From: a virus
Reading direction: 5' to 3' (one strand)
Virus record (IMG/VR): IMGVR_UViG_3300002350_000002
Coordinates: 38,781 to 69,152 of that record
Length of the DNA: 30,372 bases
A model generated the notes under the pieces. The model saw only the letters and a list, made by a program, of their open reading frames with translations, did no database searches and had not been told where the DNA came from. Positions 6,675 through 14,179 of this stretch are shown piece by piece. The translations under genes were made by a program, and so were the position numbers. Position 1 is the stretch's first letter. The number at the start of each line of letters is the position of its first letter.

Positions 6675-8675
6675 ATGTTTGAACTATCAAAGATTAATGG
6701 TTGGGCAGGAAAAGACAATCCTTCGCTTGTTGAAAGTGAATTTAATTTAATCAAAGATAATGGATCATTTAGAGACTTTAATGTTTATGGCAAAAGCCAA
6801 GACACTAAAGGCAAAAAGATGATGTTGTACGATGTTGTTCGTAAAGTGCTTGGTAATGATACGCCTAATTACGCTCAAGAGATTGGTGATTGTTATGTGG
6901 CTGGTACTAAAGTTTGCATGGCTGATGGTACAGAGAAGAGCGTAGAAGATATATCTGAAGGCGAGTATGTACTAAATCATATAAACCAGCCTAGAAAAGT
7001 TATAGGACTAGTTCGCAAACGATTTACTGGCGATCTAGTTACCTTAAAGGTTAAGGGTTGGAATCGCACTATAACCGCAACAGAAACGCATGATGCTTTA
7101 TTTATGCCATATAATGGATATAGATTTAAATTTGATGGTTTTGGAAAAAAGAAATTTAAAGACTATTCTAAAGGTGACTATCTTCTTTTGCCTTTTGGTG
7201 TTCAATCTTCTGAATATCAACACATAGGTTTTAATGGAAAATCTATAAAGGTAGACGAAAATCTTGCAAGATTTATAGGTTTATATTTAGCAGAAGGTGG
7301 TTGTTCTAAGACTAAAACAGCTATTAATGGCAAATACAATAAAATAACATTTAATTTTAACATTAATGAAGAACTTTTTGCGGAAGAAATTATAGCTATA
7401 ACTAAAAATGTATTTGGATTAGAAGCTAAAAAATATTACCACAAGAAAAAACAAAATGTTTTGTTAGTAGAAATACATAACACAAAATTAGCTACTTTTA
7501 TTAAGCAGTTAATTCCCAATAATACTTACTCTAAAACAGTTCCATCTTTTATATTTAATAGCCCATTAACTGTAAAGATATCTTGCATTAGAGGATGGAT
7601 AGATGGAGATGGTCATTTTAGTAAAAGAGCAACAAGAATTATTGGGGTAACAGCATCTGATTCTTTGTTGAATGATTTATCTAGATTATGCTTGTCTTGT
7701 AATCTTAACCCTATGACATTAAAAAGAAAGAAAGCTTCTCATCAAACTGTTGCTGCTGGTCAAATGGATCTATATGGTTTTGATGCATTATCTTTAGGTG
7801 CATATGAAGTAACCAAACCCAAAGCATTAAAGATCCATAAAACACCATTTGGTTTTGCCAGAAAGATAACTAACATATCTAGAAAACAAGTTTCAGACTT
7901 TCCAGTTTTTTGTATTACTGTTGAAGGAGAGCATACTTTAATAGCTAATGGTATTGCTCAACATAACTGTGTAAGTTTTGGTGCTAAAAATGCTGTTGAA
8001 TACTTAATGGCTACTGAAAAACTTATGAAAGGCGATCACGAAAAATTTGAACCTGTCTTTCCTCCATATCTTTATGGAACAGGAAGAGTTCTTGTTGGTC
8101 GTGGACAATTGAATGGTGAAGATGGTTCTCTTGGGAGTTGGATGGCAGATGCTGTTATTAAATATGGGGTTTTGCGTAGTGGTTTTGATGGTGTTCCTAA
8201 GTATGCTGGAAGCGTAGCTAAAAAATGGGGTGATACGCCAGGACCAGATAAAAAGTTTATTGAAGAAGGAACTAAACACCCAGTAAAGTCTGCTGCGAAA
8301 ATTAAAAGTTGGGATCAATTGGTTGAGGCTATTGTTAATGGATATCCTTGCACCACTGCTAGTGATGTAGGATATGAAATGGAACCAGAATCTGATGGGT
8401 TTCATAGCCAGACAGATAATTGGGGCCATCAAATGTGCTTCATAGGCGTTGATGATAGGGCTAAAGACCCATATGCAATTATTGTTAATAGTTGGGGCGA
8501 TGCTCATGGTCACCTTAAAGACTTTGATACTGGCGATAATCTTCCTATAGGTGTTCTCAGGGTTAGGAAGAAAGATGCTGAAAAACATATTAGGGCTGGC
8601 GAAACTTTTGCATATAGTAATTTTGATGGATTTCCAGAACAGCTAATTGACAAAAAACTATTCATGCTTATATAG
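6675..8675 (+). CDS. Papain-like (C1) cysteine peptidase precursor with intein
   Basis: 666-residue precursor; removal of a 359-residue intein (residues 73-431) would give a 307-residue peptidase. In the spliced protein A-Q-E-I-G-D joins C-V-S-F-G-A, giving the oxyanion Gln and catalytic Cys of a papain-type enzyme. The other catalytic residues are visible downstream: His585 in W-G-H-Q-M-C-F-I-G and Asn605 in I-V-N-S-W-G-D (mature H226 and N246). No signal peptide is seen, although the preceding gene encodes a secreted protein. Likely role is cleavage of a phage or host protein late in infection; the substrate is unknown. The catalytic Cys is also the +1 residue of the intein, so the enzyme cannot be active before splicing. 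Confidence 0.88.
   Translation: MFELSKINGWAGKDNPSLVESEFNLIKDNGSFRDFNVYGKSQDTKGKKMMLYDVVRKVLGNDTPNYAQEIGDCYVAGTKVCMADGTEKSVEDISEGEYVLNHINQPRKVIGLVRKRFTGDLVTLKVKGWNRTITATETHDALFMPYNGYRFKFDGFGKKKFKDYSKGDYLLLPFGVQSSEYQHIGFNGKSIKVDENLARFIGLYLAEGGCSKTKTAINGKYNKITFNFNINEELFAEEIIAITKNVFGLEAKKYYHKKKQNVLLVEIHNTKLATFIKQLIPNNTYSKTVPSFIFNSPLTVKISCIRGWIDGDGHFSKRATRIIGVTASDSLLNDLSRLCLSCNLNPMTLKRKKASHQTVAAGQMDLYGFDALSLGAYEVTKPKALKIHKTPFGFARKITNISRKQVSDFPVFCITVEGEHTLIANGIAQHNCVSFGAKNAVEYLMATEKLMKGDHEKFEPVFPPYLYGTGRVLVGRGQLNGEDGSLGSWMADAVIKYGVLRSGFDGVPKYAGSVAKKWGDTPGPDKKFIEEGTKHPVKSAAKIKSWDQLVEAIVNGYPCTTASDVGYEMEPESDGFHSQTDNWGHQMCFIGVDDRAKDPYAIIVNSWGDAHGHLKDFDTGDNLPIGVLRVRKKDAEKHIRAGETFAYSNFDGFPEQLIDKKLFMLI
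6891..7967 (+). mobile_element. Class 1 intein with LAGLIDADG endonuclease (peptidase host)
   Basis: Encodes 359 residues. It begins C-Y-V-A-G-T-K-V-C-M-A-D-G-T (block A, Cys1), has T-A-T-E-T-H-D-A-L as block B (T136, H139 of the precursor) and ends with I-T-V-E-G-E-H-T-L-I-A-N-G-I-A-Q-H-N before Cys+1 (blocks F and G). These are all residues of a standard class 1 intein. Between them lie two LAGLIDADG motifs, F-I-G-L-Y-L-A-E-G-G and I-R-G-W-I-D-G-D-G-H, with acidic residues E207 and D310/D312 retained, so the homing endonuclease could be active. Insertion is immediately before the peptidase's catalytic Cys codon. Confidence 0.92.
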
Positions 8676-8684
8676 GATTTAAAA

Positions 8685-9155
8685 ATGTCTAAAAAAAAAG
8701 ATGATGAACATTTAAAACAACAAATAGATTACAATGAATTTTTAAATTCAATTAAAGATTTAATCTTAAGCACTAATGCTTATAAAAATCAAAAATTAAA
8801 ACAATTTTCTATAGGAAAAGAATCTTATGATGCCCCACAATCAGCAAGAAATAACGCAAGAAAAGTTTTAGAGTGGAAAGATAAATACGGCAAAGAGTGC
8901 AAAGGCATGACCGCTGTTGGTTGGGCTAGGGCAAGAGACTTAGCTGGAAATGCTATGTTGTCTGCTGACACAGTAAAAAGAATGGCTCAATTTAATAGAC
9001 ACGGATCTAATTATAAAAAAGCAAAATCTAAACCAGAATATAAAACTAAGCCTTGGACTATTCCAGCAGTAGTTGCATGGCTAGGTTGGGGTGGAACATC
9101 TGGTATTGAATGGGCAATGAGAACAAGTCAATCCATTATAAAAAACAAAAAGTAA
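8685..9155 (+). CDS. Conserved phage protein with R-H and W-G-G motifs
   Basis: 156 residues. From about residue 49 it has a compact motif set: A-R-N-N-A-R-K-V-L-E-W-K, then G-M-T-A-V-G-W-A-R-A-R-D-L-A, L-S-A-D-T-V-K-R-M-A-Q-F-N-R-H, and near the end W-L-G-W-G-G-T-S-G-I-E-W-A. I recognise this arrangement from phage proteins where it occurs alone or as a domain beside head or modification functions, but its biochemical role is not known to me. It follows the peptidase gene by nine bases, so it could be a substrate or partner of the peptidase; that is only inference from position. Confidence 0.65.
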   Translation: MSKKKDDEHLKQQIDYNEFLNSIKDLILSTNAYKNQKLKQFSIGKESYDAPQSARNNARKVLEWKDKYGKECKGMTAVGWARARDLAGNAMLSADTVKRMAQFNRHGSNYKKAKSKPEYKTKPWTIPAVVAWLGWGGTSGIEWAMRTSQSIIKNKK

Positions 9156-9158
9156 ATC

Positions 9159-9302
9159 ATGTTAAACTCAGTGCTTTTTTTATTGTTTAATCAAACTATA
9201 AGCAAAGAGCAATTTATATTAATAGAAAAAGACCCAATTTCATTTTCTAAACTAATAGAAGAAATTAAAAAAACAGTAAAACAACAACACTGTTTAACCT
9301 GA
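9159..9302 (+). CDS. Small hypothetical protein, 47 residues
   Basis: Open frame starting M-L-N-S-V-L-F-L-L-F with TGA at 9300-9302; the final A is shared with an ATG of the next reading frame. It starts three bases after the preceding stop and fills the otherwise empty stretch between two genes. The N-terminus is hydrophobic but too short for a sure membrane span; the C-terminal half is Lys-rich. No good Shine-Dalgarno is seen, so it would depend on re-initiation. Support is spacing and coupling only. Confidence 0.45.
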   Translation: MLNSVLFLLFNQTISKEQFILIEKDPISFSKLIEEIKKTVKQQHCLT

Positions 9303-9316
9303 TGGAGAAAAAAATA

Positions 9317-9664
9317 ATGCGGTCGCATGATAAAATAAAATCAATTTTACAAAAATCAGAAAAAATAAAAAATTACGATGCTATTGGAATCATAACAATC
9401 ATTATGTTGGTTGGATTTATTGTTGATGGAATTAGCATACTTAAGTTTTGCACTTCTAAAAAAGGTGTTGCTTTAATAATTAAAAATGGCGGTCCTTTAG
9501 TAAGAATGTTTATAAGAAGAAATTTATACAATAAAATAATAAAAGCAAATGTTTCAGAAGAACATGCTAAGATCATATCTGATACAATAGTCGAGTTGAT
9601 GCAATCTTTGTCTGTTGATGAAATAGTTTCGCTTTTAGATATGGTTTACAATGAAAATAGTTAA
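9317..9664 (+). CDS. Small membrane protein
   Basis: 115 residues from the ATG at 9317, chosen because GGAGA lies at 9304-9308 with good spacing; a second in-frame ATG at 9302 overlaps the previous stop and would add five residues. A hydrophobic helix at about residues 22-42 (I-G-I-I-T-I-I-M-L-V-G-F-I-V) predicts one membrane span. A basic segment (I-R-R-N-L-Y-N-K-I-I-K) and an amphipathic acidic C-terminus follow. Function unknown; it closes the putative envelope cassette and overlaps the next gene by 14 bases. Confidence 0.65.
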   Translation: MRSHDKIKSILQKSEKIKNYDAIGIITIIMLVGFIVDGISILKFCTSKKGVALIIKNGGPLVRMFIRRNLYNKIIKANVSEEHAKIISDTIVELMQSLSVDEIVSLLDMVYNENS

Positions 9665-10541
9665 GGCTACATATGGCCCAAAAGATGTAACGGAGTATGT
9701 CGCAAGTGTTTTCAAAGACGATAGTTTAAATATTTATGTTTCCAACGCCATTTTTGGCGACACAAATCATGGCGTATTAAAAAAGTTAATTGTTGAATTT
9801 GACGATGGCTCTAAACTAGAAACAAATGAAAATGAATTTTTAATTTATCCAAAAATTTTTGATGAAAGAATTGGTATTTTTTATACAAACAACAATGATA
9901 CAAGAAAAGAAAAAGCTTTATATGCCAGTTTAAAAAGTTTGGCTATTTCATCAGAAAAAAAAGCCAGAATAATTACATCTGTATGGAATAAAATACCAGA
10001 AAATCCATTTTGCGAAATAATTTCTCAAACCAAGAATAGTAATCATTTAAATCAAGTTTTACAAATATTGCATTTGCTTTATTTTGTAAGAAAAAATTCA
10101 ACAAATGTCAAATATGTTAGTTTTTTAGAACATGATTGCCTTTATCCAGAAGGATATTTTGAATATGATGATTTTGAATGCGATTCTATATCAAACACTA
10201 ATTATATAGGATTGTGTTCTTCTGGTTGGCAACCTAAAAATGGTGCAGCAAGGGCAACATCTCAAGTGACCATGAAGTTTACTAGTGCCATTAAACATTT
10301 TGAAAACATATTTCCAAATGCGTTATTGAAAAACTCTGGAAGTTTAGAGCCTTGGTATTCAAAAGAAGCTGCTTTTACACCATTAAACTGGAAAAACAAA
10401 GATTGGTTCTGTAAAAACCCATCAGTTCACATAAATCACGGTTATGCATTCACATCACATTTTCAAACTTTTCAAAAAGTTTTTTCTGAATCAAATGAAT
10501 ATTGGGGTGATTATTCAGAATATGCTTATCTTTTTTCTTAA
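9651..10541 (+). CDS. Putative GT-A-like glycosyltransferase with beta N-domain
   Basis: 296 residues. Residues about 1-68 (Y-G-P-K-D-V-T-E-Y-V, then V-S-N-A-I-F-G-D, V-L-K-K-L-I-V-E-F) resemble the small beta domain of the DUF3395 type found attached to various proteins. The remainder looks like a glycosyltransferase: a nucleotide-binding first strand region (I-G-I-F-Y-T-N-N-N), and F-L-E-H-D-C-L-Y-P-E-G-Y-F at about 162-174, where E-H-D may stand in for the metal-binding D-x-D of GT-A enzymes. Late His residues (H-I-N-H-G-Y) could complete the site. Donor and acceptor unknown. Moderately sure of the transferase class, less of the N-domain name. Confidence 0.55.
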   Translation: MKIVKATYGPKDVTEYVASVFKDDSLNIYVSNAIFGDTNHGVLKKLIVEFDDGSKLETNENEFLIYPKIFDERIGIFYTNNNDTRKEKALYASLKSLAISSEKKARIITSVWNKIPENPFCEIISQTKNSNHLNQVLQILHLLYFVRKNSTNVKYVSFLEHDCLYPEGYFEYDDFECDSISNTNYIGLCSSGWQPKNGAARATSQVTMKFTSAIKHFENIFPNALLKNSGSLEPWYSKEAAFTPLNWKNKDWFCKNPSVHINHGYAFTSHFQTFQKVFSESNEYWGDYSEYAYLFS

Positions 10542-10728
10542 TTTTTCTACAAAAAACATTTGATTAAAAGTCACAAAATAGTCTTGCCACAATAAAAAAA
10601 ATAAGTAAGATTTTGATCTGTCTTACCTACAATCATGGGTGTATTTATTTCCGCTGGTAATCGCCAGCATTACATTCCTTTAGAGTTCCGCTTATCCTTG
10701 CGATAGCAGGGCAGATGGAGTTTTTTTC
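10542..10728 (+). promoter_or_regulatory. Structured leader of the ribonucleotide reductase gene
   Basis: The longest non-coding stretch of the window, 187 bases. Stem 1: 10605-10610 with 10621-10626 (6 pairs, 10-base loop). Stem 2: 10653-10657 with 10664-10668 (5 G-C-rich pairs, 6-base loop). Stem 3: 10690-10696 with 10702-10707 (6 pairs, one bulged T, 5-base loop). The loop of stem 1 (ATCTG, 10616-10620) is complementary to CAGAT at 10712-10716, immediately before the GGAG ribosome site at 10717-10720, so a pseudoknot could control translation. A structured RNA named for its place before nrdJ genes has been described from comparative genomics; whether this is that motif I cannot test. It lacks a cobalamin-riboswitch B12 box. 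Confidence 0.5.
10641..10648 (+). promoter_or_regulatory. GTATTTAT motif, copy 3 of 3 (possible promoter element)
   Basis: Third intergenic copy of the octamer, 88 bases before the reductase ATG and between stems 1 and 2 of the leader. If it is a promoter, transcripts from it would lack stem 1; this conflicts with a role for stem 1 in the same transcript. Confidence 0.2.
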
Positions 10729-13020
10729 ATGTCTATTAAAGAATTACAAAAATATACGGCTGTTTCCAAATACGCTAGATGGATTGAATCTGAAAAAAGA
10801 AGGGAAACTTGGGATGAAAGCGTACAAAGAATAAAAGATATGATGATAGAAGTTCATCCATCTTTGCGTAAAGATATTGAAGAACATTATGAAATGATCA
10901 GAGATCAAAAAATATTGGGTTCACAAAGAGCATTACAGTTTGGCGGTAAGCCAATTATTAAACATAATGCAAGAATATTTAATTGTTCTGCTAGTTATTG
11001 CGACAGATTACGATTTTTCCAAGAATGTTTTTATTTATTGCTTTGCGGGTCTGGAACTGGGTTTAGTGTACAAAAACATCATGTTGAATTGTTGCCAAAG
11101 TTCTCATCTACTAGATTAAACACAGAAACATGTTGTTATGAGCATCATATATATAGGGTTGAAGATTCAATCGAAGGTTGGGCAGATGCTCTTGGTGTTC
11201 TTCTTTCTTCATATTTTGAAACTCCAATAAAAGGATTTGAAAGATACAAAGATATTGCGGTTGGATTTAGTTATCAAGACATAAGAGAAAAGGGTGCTCC
11301 TTTAAGTTGTGGCATAGGCAATGCCCCAGGTTATCAACCACTAGAAAAAGCTTTAGAAAAGACTAGGGAATTACTCGATAGATGTATTGCAAATGGGCAA
11401 ACACAATTAAGAACAATAGATGCATTCGATATAGTTATGTTTGCTGCTGATGCTGTTATTTCTGGCGGTGTTCGTAGATCTGCAACTATAGCCTTATTCT
11501 CTGCCGATGATGAATTAATGATCAATGCAAAGACTGGCGATTGGTATTTCACTAACCCTCAAAGAGCTAGGGCAAACATCTCTGCATTACTTCATAGAAA
11601 ATATACTTCCAAAGAAGTATTTGAAAATCTATTTAAAGCAACAAAAGAATTTGGTGAACCAGGATTTTTCTTTGCCGATTTTTATGATGCATTATGTAAT
11701 CCATGTTGTGAAATATCATGGATAACTAAACATTTCTTCAAGAAAAACAGTCCAGAACTAGCTGAGGCTTTGTCATTATATGAAGGACCAATAACAACAA
11801 AAGAGTCATGCAAAGATGACATGCCAGAAGATGAGGTCGGTCTTTCTGGTTGGGGATTCTGCAATTTATCAACTATTAATGGAAAAACAATAACTTCAGA
11901 AGAAGACTTCTACCAAAGGTGTGCTGCTGCTGCCTTTATTGGTACATTACAAGCATCTTTTACCAATTTCCCATACTTGGGTCATGTTACAGAACTTATT
12001 GCTCGTAAAGAGGCATTATTGGGCGTTTCAATTAATGGTATGCAACATCATCCTAAAATACTATTAAACCCAACAATTCAACAAAATGGAGCAAAAATAG
12101 TTAAAGATACAAACAAAAAGTACGCAGAAATATTAAACATAAGTCCTGCTGCAAGAACAACTTGCGTAAAGCCAGAGGGTAATTCTGCTGCTTTATTAGG
12201 GTCTGCTTCTGGTATTCATCCAGATCATTCTAAAAGATATTTTAGAATTGTTCAAGCTAATCAGATGGAATCTCCTTACCAGCACTTTAAAAGCATTAAT
12301 CCTCAAGCATGTGAAGAATCAGTATGGTCATCAAATAAAACGGATGATTGCATAAGGTTTTGTGTACAAAGCCAAGATGGAACAGTGCTTAAGGAAAACA
12401 TAGATGCTATATCTATGCTTGATGATGTTTTATCAACCTATAAAAATTGGGTTGTTGCTGGAAAAAATGAACATCTTTGCGTTAGAAAAGAGTTAAATCA
12501 CAATGTTTCTAATACAATACATGTAAAAGATGATGAGTGGGATAAGGTAAAAGAGTACATTTACAATCATCGTGCAGAGCTTGCTGGAATATCTCTCATA
12601 GCTTCAACTGGAGATAAAGACTATAATCAAGCTCCATTTACAGCAGTTTATTCAATTGAAGAACAAATAGCTAATTGGGGTTATGAAGCCACATCTAAGG
12701 CATATGAAACTTACCCAAAATTTTCTGAATATAATTTTAATTCTTTGTGGGATGCTTGTTCATGTGTTCTTGGTTATTTTGAACCAAAAGATGAAAAACA
12801 AAAAACTTGGAAAATTATGGTGCAAAAATATGCAGATGAATTTTTTTCTTCTGATGTTAAGTACGCTACTTATGCACTTAAAGATGCTTATAATTTAGAT
12901 TTATGGAACAAGCTAATAAATAATTATTCTGATGTTAATTATTTAAATGCTGTTGAAGTTAATTCTACAATAGATATTCAAGGAGAACTTGCTTGTGCTG
13001 GTGGAGCTTGTTTAATATAA
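10729..13020 (+). CDS. nrdJ: Adenosylcobalamin-dependent ribonucleoside-triphosphate reductase
   Basis: 763 residues, the monomeric class II type. It reduces NTPs to dNTPs with a thiyl radical generated from adenosylcobalamin, without needing oxygen. Visible sites: N-C-S with C86 (first redox Cys), Y-L-L-L-C-G-S-G-T-G-F-S-V-Q, I-S-G-G-V-R-R-S-A-T, N-P-C-C-E-I with C326 as thiyl Cys and E328 as catalytic Glu, C378 in G-F-C-N-L as second redox Cys, and the C-terminal pair C756/C761 in C-A-G-G-A-C. Thiyl and redox Cys are 52 residues apart, far more than in the Lactobacillus enzyme (11), a loop extension I believe is common in phage-type members. GGAG at 10717 sets the start. Expression is probably governed by the structured leader. 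Confidence 0.93.
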   Translation: MSIKELQKYTAVSKYARWIESEKRRETWDESVQRIKDMMIEVHPSLRKDIEEHYEMIRDQKILGSQRALQFGGKPIIKHNARIFNCSASYCDRLRFFQECFYLLLCGSGTGFSVQKHHVELLPKFSSTRLNTETCCYEHHIYRVEDSIEGWADALGVLLSSYFETPIKGFERYKDIAVGFSYQDIREKGAPLSCGIGNAPGYQPLEKALEKTRELLDRCIANGQTQLRTIDAFDIVMFAADAVISGGVRRSATIALFSADDELMINAKTGDWYFTNPQRARANISALLHRKYTSKEVFENLFKATKEFGEPGFFFADFYDALCNPCCEISWITKHFFKKNSPELAEALSLYEGPITTKESCKDDMPEDEVGLSGWGFCNLSTINGKTITSEEDFYQRCAAAAFIGTLQASFTNFPYLGHVTELIARKEALLGVSINGMQHHPKILLNPTIQQNGAKIVKDTNKKYAEILNISPAARTTCVKPEGNSAALLGSASGIHPDHSKRYFRIVQANQMESPYQHFKSINPQACEESVWSSNKTDDCIRFCVQSQDGTVLKENIDAISMLDDVLSTYKNWVVAGKNEHLCVRKELNHNVSNTIHVKDDEWDKVKEYIYNHRAELAGISLIASTGDKDYNQAPFTAVYSIEEQIANWGYEATSKAYETYPKFSEYNFNSLWDACSCVLGYFEPKDEKQKTWKIMVQKYADEFFSSDVKYATYALKDAYNLDLWNKLINNYSDVNYLNAVEVNSTIDIQGELACAGGACLI

Positions 13021-13121
13021 TGTCAAAAAGAATTGCAAAGATTTCAAAAACTAAAAAAGCAAAATTGGTGAAAAAAAATGCCGAAAAAAGGAAAAGTAAA
13101 AGGCATAGGTTCCCCTTTTAA
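13020..13121 (+). CDS. Possible tiny basic peptide, 33 residues
   Basis: Open frame whose ATG shares a base with the reductase stop (TAATG) and which ends at TAA 13119-13121, overlapping the next gene by 44 bases. 15 of 33 residues are Lys or Arg, and one is His. A GGAG lies rather far upstream (about 13 bases). It may be a real nucleic-acid-binding peptide, or just an AT-rich open frame that aids ribosome passage to the next start. Weak call. Confidence 0.25.
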   Translation: MSKRIAKISKTKKAKLVKKNAEKRKSKRHRFPF

Positions 13122-13941
13122 TCTTAGTTTTTCAAGTTGTTCAAACAACAGTCCAAAACTTTTTGATTGGTCTAATGAAGATTCAGATTTTTCTGTTTTC
13201 ATGGATTATTCAATTCTTGATTGTTACAAATATCCAAAAGTTAAAAATGTTCCTAGATTTGGGTGGTTGTGTGAATCCATAACAATATTTCAAAACTTGT
13301 ATGATAAAATAAAATATGATTACAAAAAAATATTTAACGATATAGATTACATATTTACTTCTGACGAATACTTGCTTTCTTTAGATTCAAGATTTAAGTT
13401 TTGTTATTCATGCAGCAATATTCCTTGGTCAAAAAAAGAAAATTGGAACATTTATAAAAAAACAAAAATGTGTTCAATGATATGTTCAAATAAGTTGAGT
13501 TGTAATTTTCATGCTATTAGGCAAAGTATAGCAAAAAATAATGTTGAAAAATTTGATTTGTTTGGCGGTTTTTTAAATTCTCCTTACACTGGTGAAAAAT
13601 ATGATGGTTTCTATAAAAAAGATAATGCACTAAAAGACTATATGTTTACTGTTGTTATTCAGAATAATAATCAGCCATATTTTTTTGCTGAAATGTTGAC
13701 AGACTGTTTTTCATTTGGAACAGTGCCAATTTATTTGGGTAATCCTAAAATAGACTTGTTTTTTGATTCAAATGGAATAATATCTATAAATTCAGAAGAG
13801 GACATTGATAAAATTGTTCTTAGTAAAGACTTATATGAAACTAAGTTTGATGCTATAAAAAACAATTTTGAAAAATTGCACACAATGGAAATGAGCGATG
13901 ATTATCTTTATCAGCAATGTTTAAAACTTATGGAGGTTTAA
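13078..13941 (+). CDS. GT10 (fucosyltransferase-like) glycosyltransferase
   Basis: 287 residues. The C-terminal half shows the hallmark of alpha-1,3-fucosyltransferases of family GT10: Y-M-F-T-V-V-I-Q-N at about 188-196, then Y-F-F-A-E-M-L-T-D-C-F, G-T-V-P-I-Y-L-G-N-P and F-F-D-S-N-G up to about 233. These residues bind GDP-fucose in characterised members. The N-terminal half is the acceptor-side domain and is Cys-rich (C109, C112, C132, C136, C142). Fucose transfer to a glycan is the family activity; donor identity here is inferred. It follows nrdJ closely, with only a GGTG-type weak ribosome site before the ATG. Confidence 0.75.
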   Translation: MPKKGKVKGIGSPFNLSFSSCSNNSPKLFDWSNEDSDFSVFMDYSILDCYKYPKVKNVPRFGWLCESITIFQNLYDKIKYDYKKIFNDIDYIFTSDEYLLSLDSRFKFCYSCSNIPWSKKENWNIYKKTKMCSMICSNKLSCNFHAIRQSIAKNNVEKFDLFGGFLNSPYTGEKYDGFYKKDNALKDYMFTVVIQNNNQPYFFAEMLTDCFSFGTVPIYLGNPKIDLFFDSNGIISINSEEDIDKIVLSKDLYETKFDAIKNNFEKLHTMEMSDDYLYQQCLKLMEV

Positions 13942-13942
13942 C

Positions 13943-14179
13943 ATGTCTCTATTTAATATTGGTGATATAGTTGCTTTAAAATCTGGTGGAATGCCAATGA
14001 CAGTTGTAGCTTTTGGCGAAGAAACAAAAGAAGTTTTAGTTGTTTATTTTGATTTGGATGCTAATGTTATGCGAGATGGTTTTCCAGCAGAATCATTAGA
14101 GTTTACAGAAAATAGATGGAAGATGAAATATTGTGTTGATATAAACGAAGAGGATTATACAGATGATGAGGAATTTTAA
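13943..14179 (+). CDS. YodC/DUF2158-like small protein
   Basis: 78 residues. The start F-N-I-G-D-I-V-A-L-K-S-G-G-M-P-M-T-V matches the small DUF2158 family (E. coli YodC-like), a short SH3-like beta barrel whose molecular role is not established. The C-terminus is strongly acidic (E-E-D-Y-T-D-D-E-E-F). It has a GGAGG ribosome site at the end of the previous gene and shares its last base with the next ATG. Confidence 0.75.
   Translation: MSLFNIGDIVALKSGGMPMTVVAFGEETKEVLVVYFDLDANVMRDGFPAESLEFTENRWKMKYCVDINEEDYTDDEEF

Noticed and set aside
8004-8588. 194-codon open frame on the - strand
   Set aside because: Lies wholly within the well-supported peptidase coding region, has no ribosome site or recognisable domain, and all other genes are on the + strand.
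9156-9316. Non-coding regulatory gap between 9155 and 9317
   Set aside because: A coupled 47-codon open frame fills it almost completely and no stable hairpin was seen.
10542-10728. Cobalamin riboswitch before the B12-dependent reductase
   Set aside because: No B12 box-like conserved stretch can be found in the leader; hairpins are better reported as an unassigned structured leader.
12683-12898. 71-codon + strand open frame inside nrdJ
   Set aside because: Overprinted on conserved reductase sequence; hydrophobic composition is a by-product of the AT-rich frame shift.
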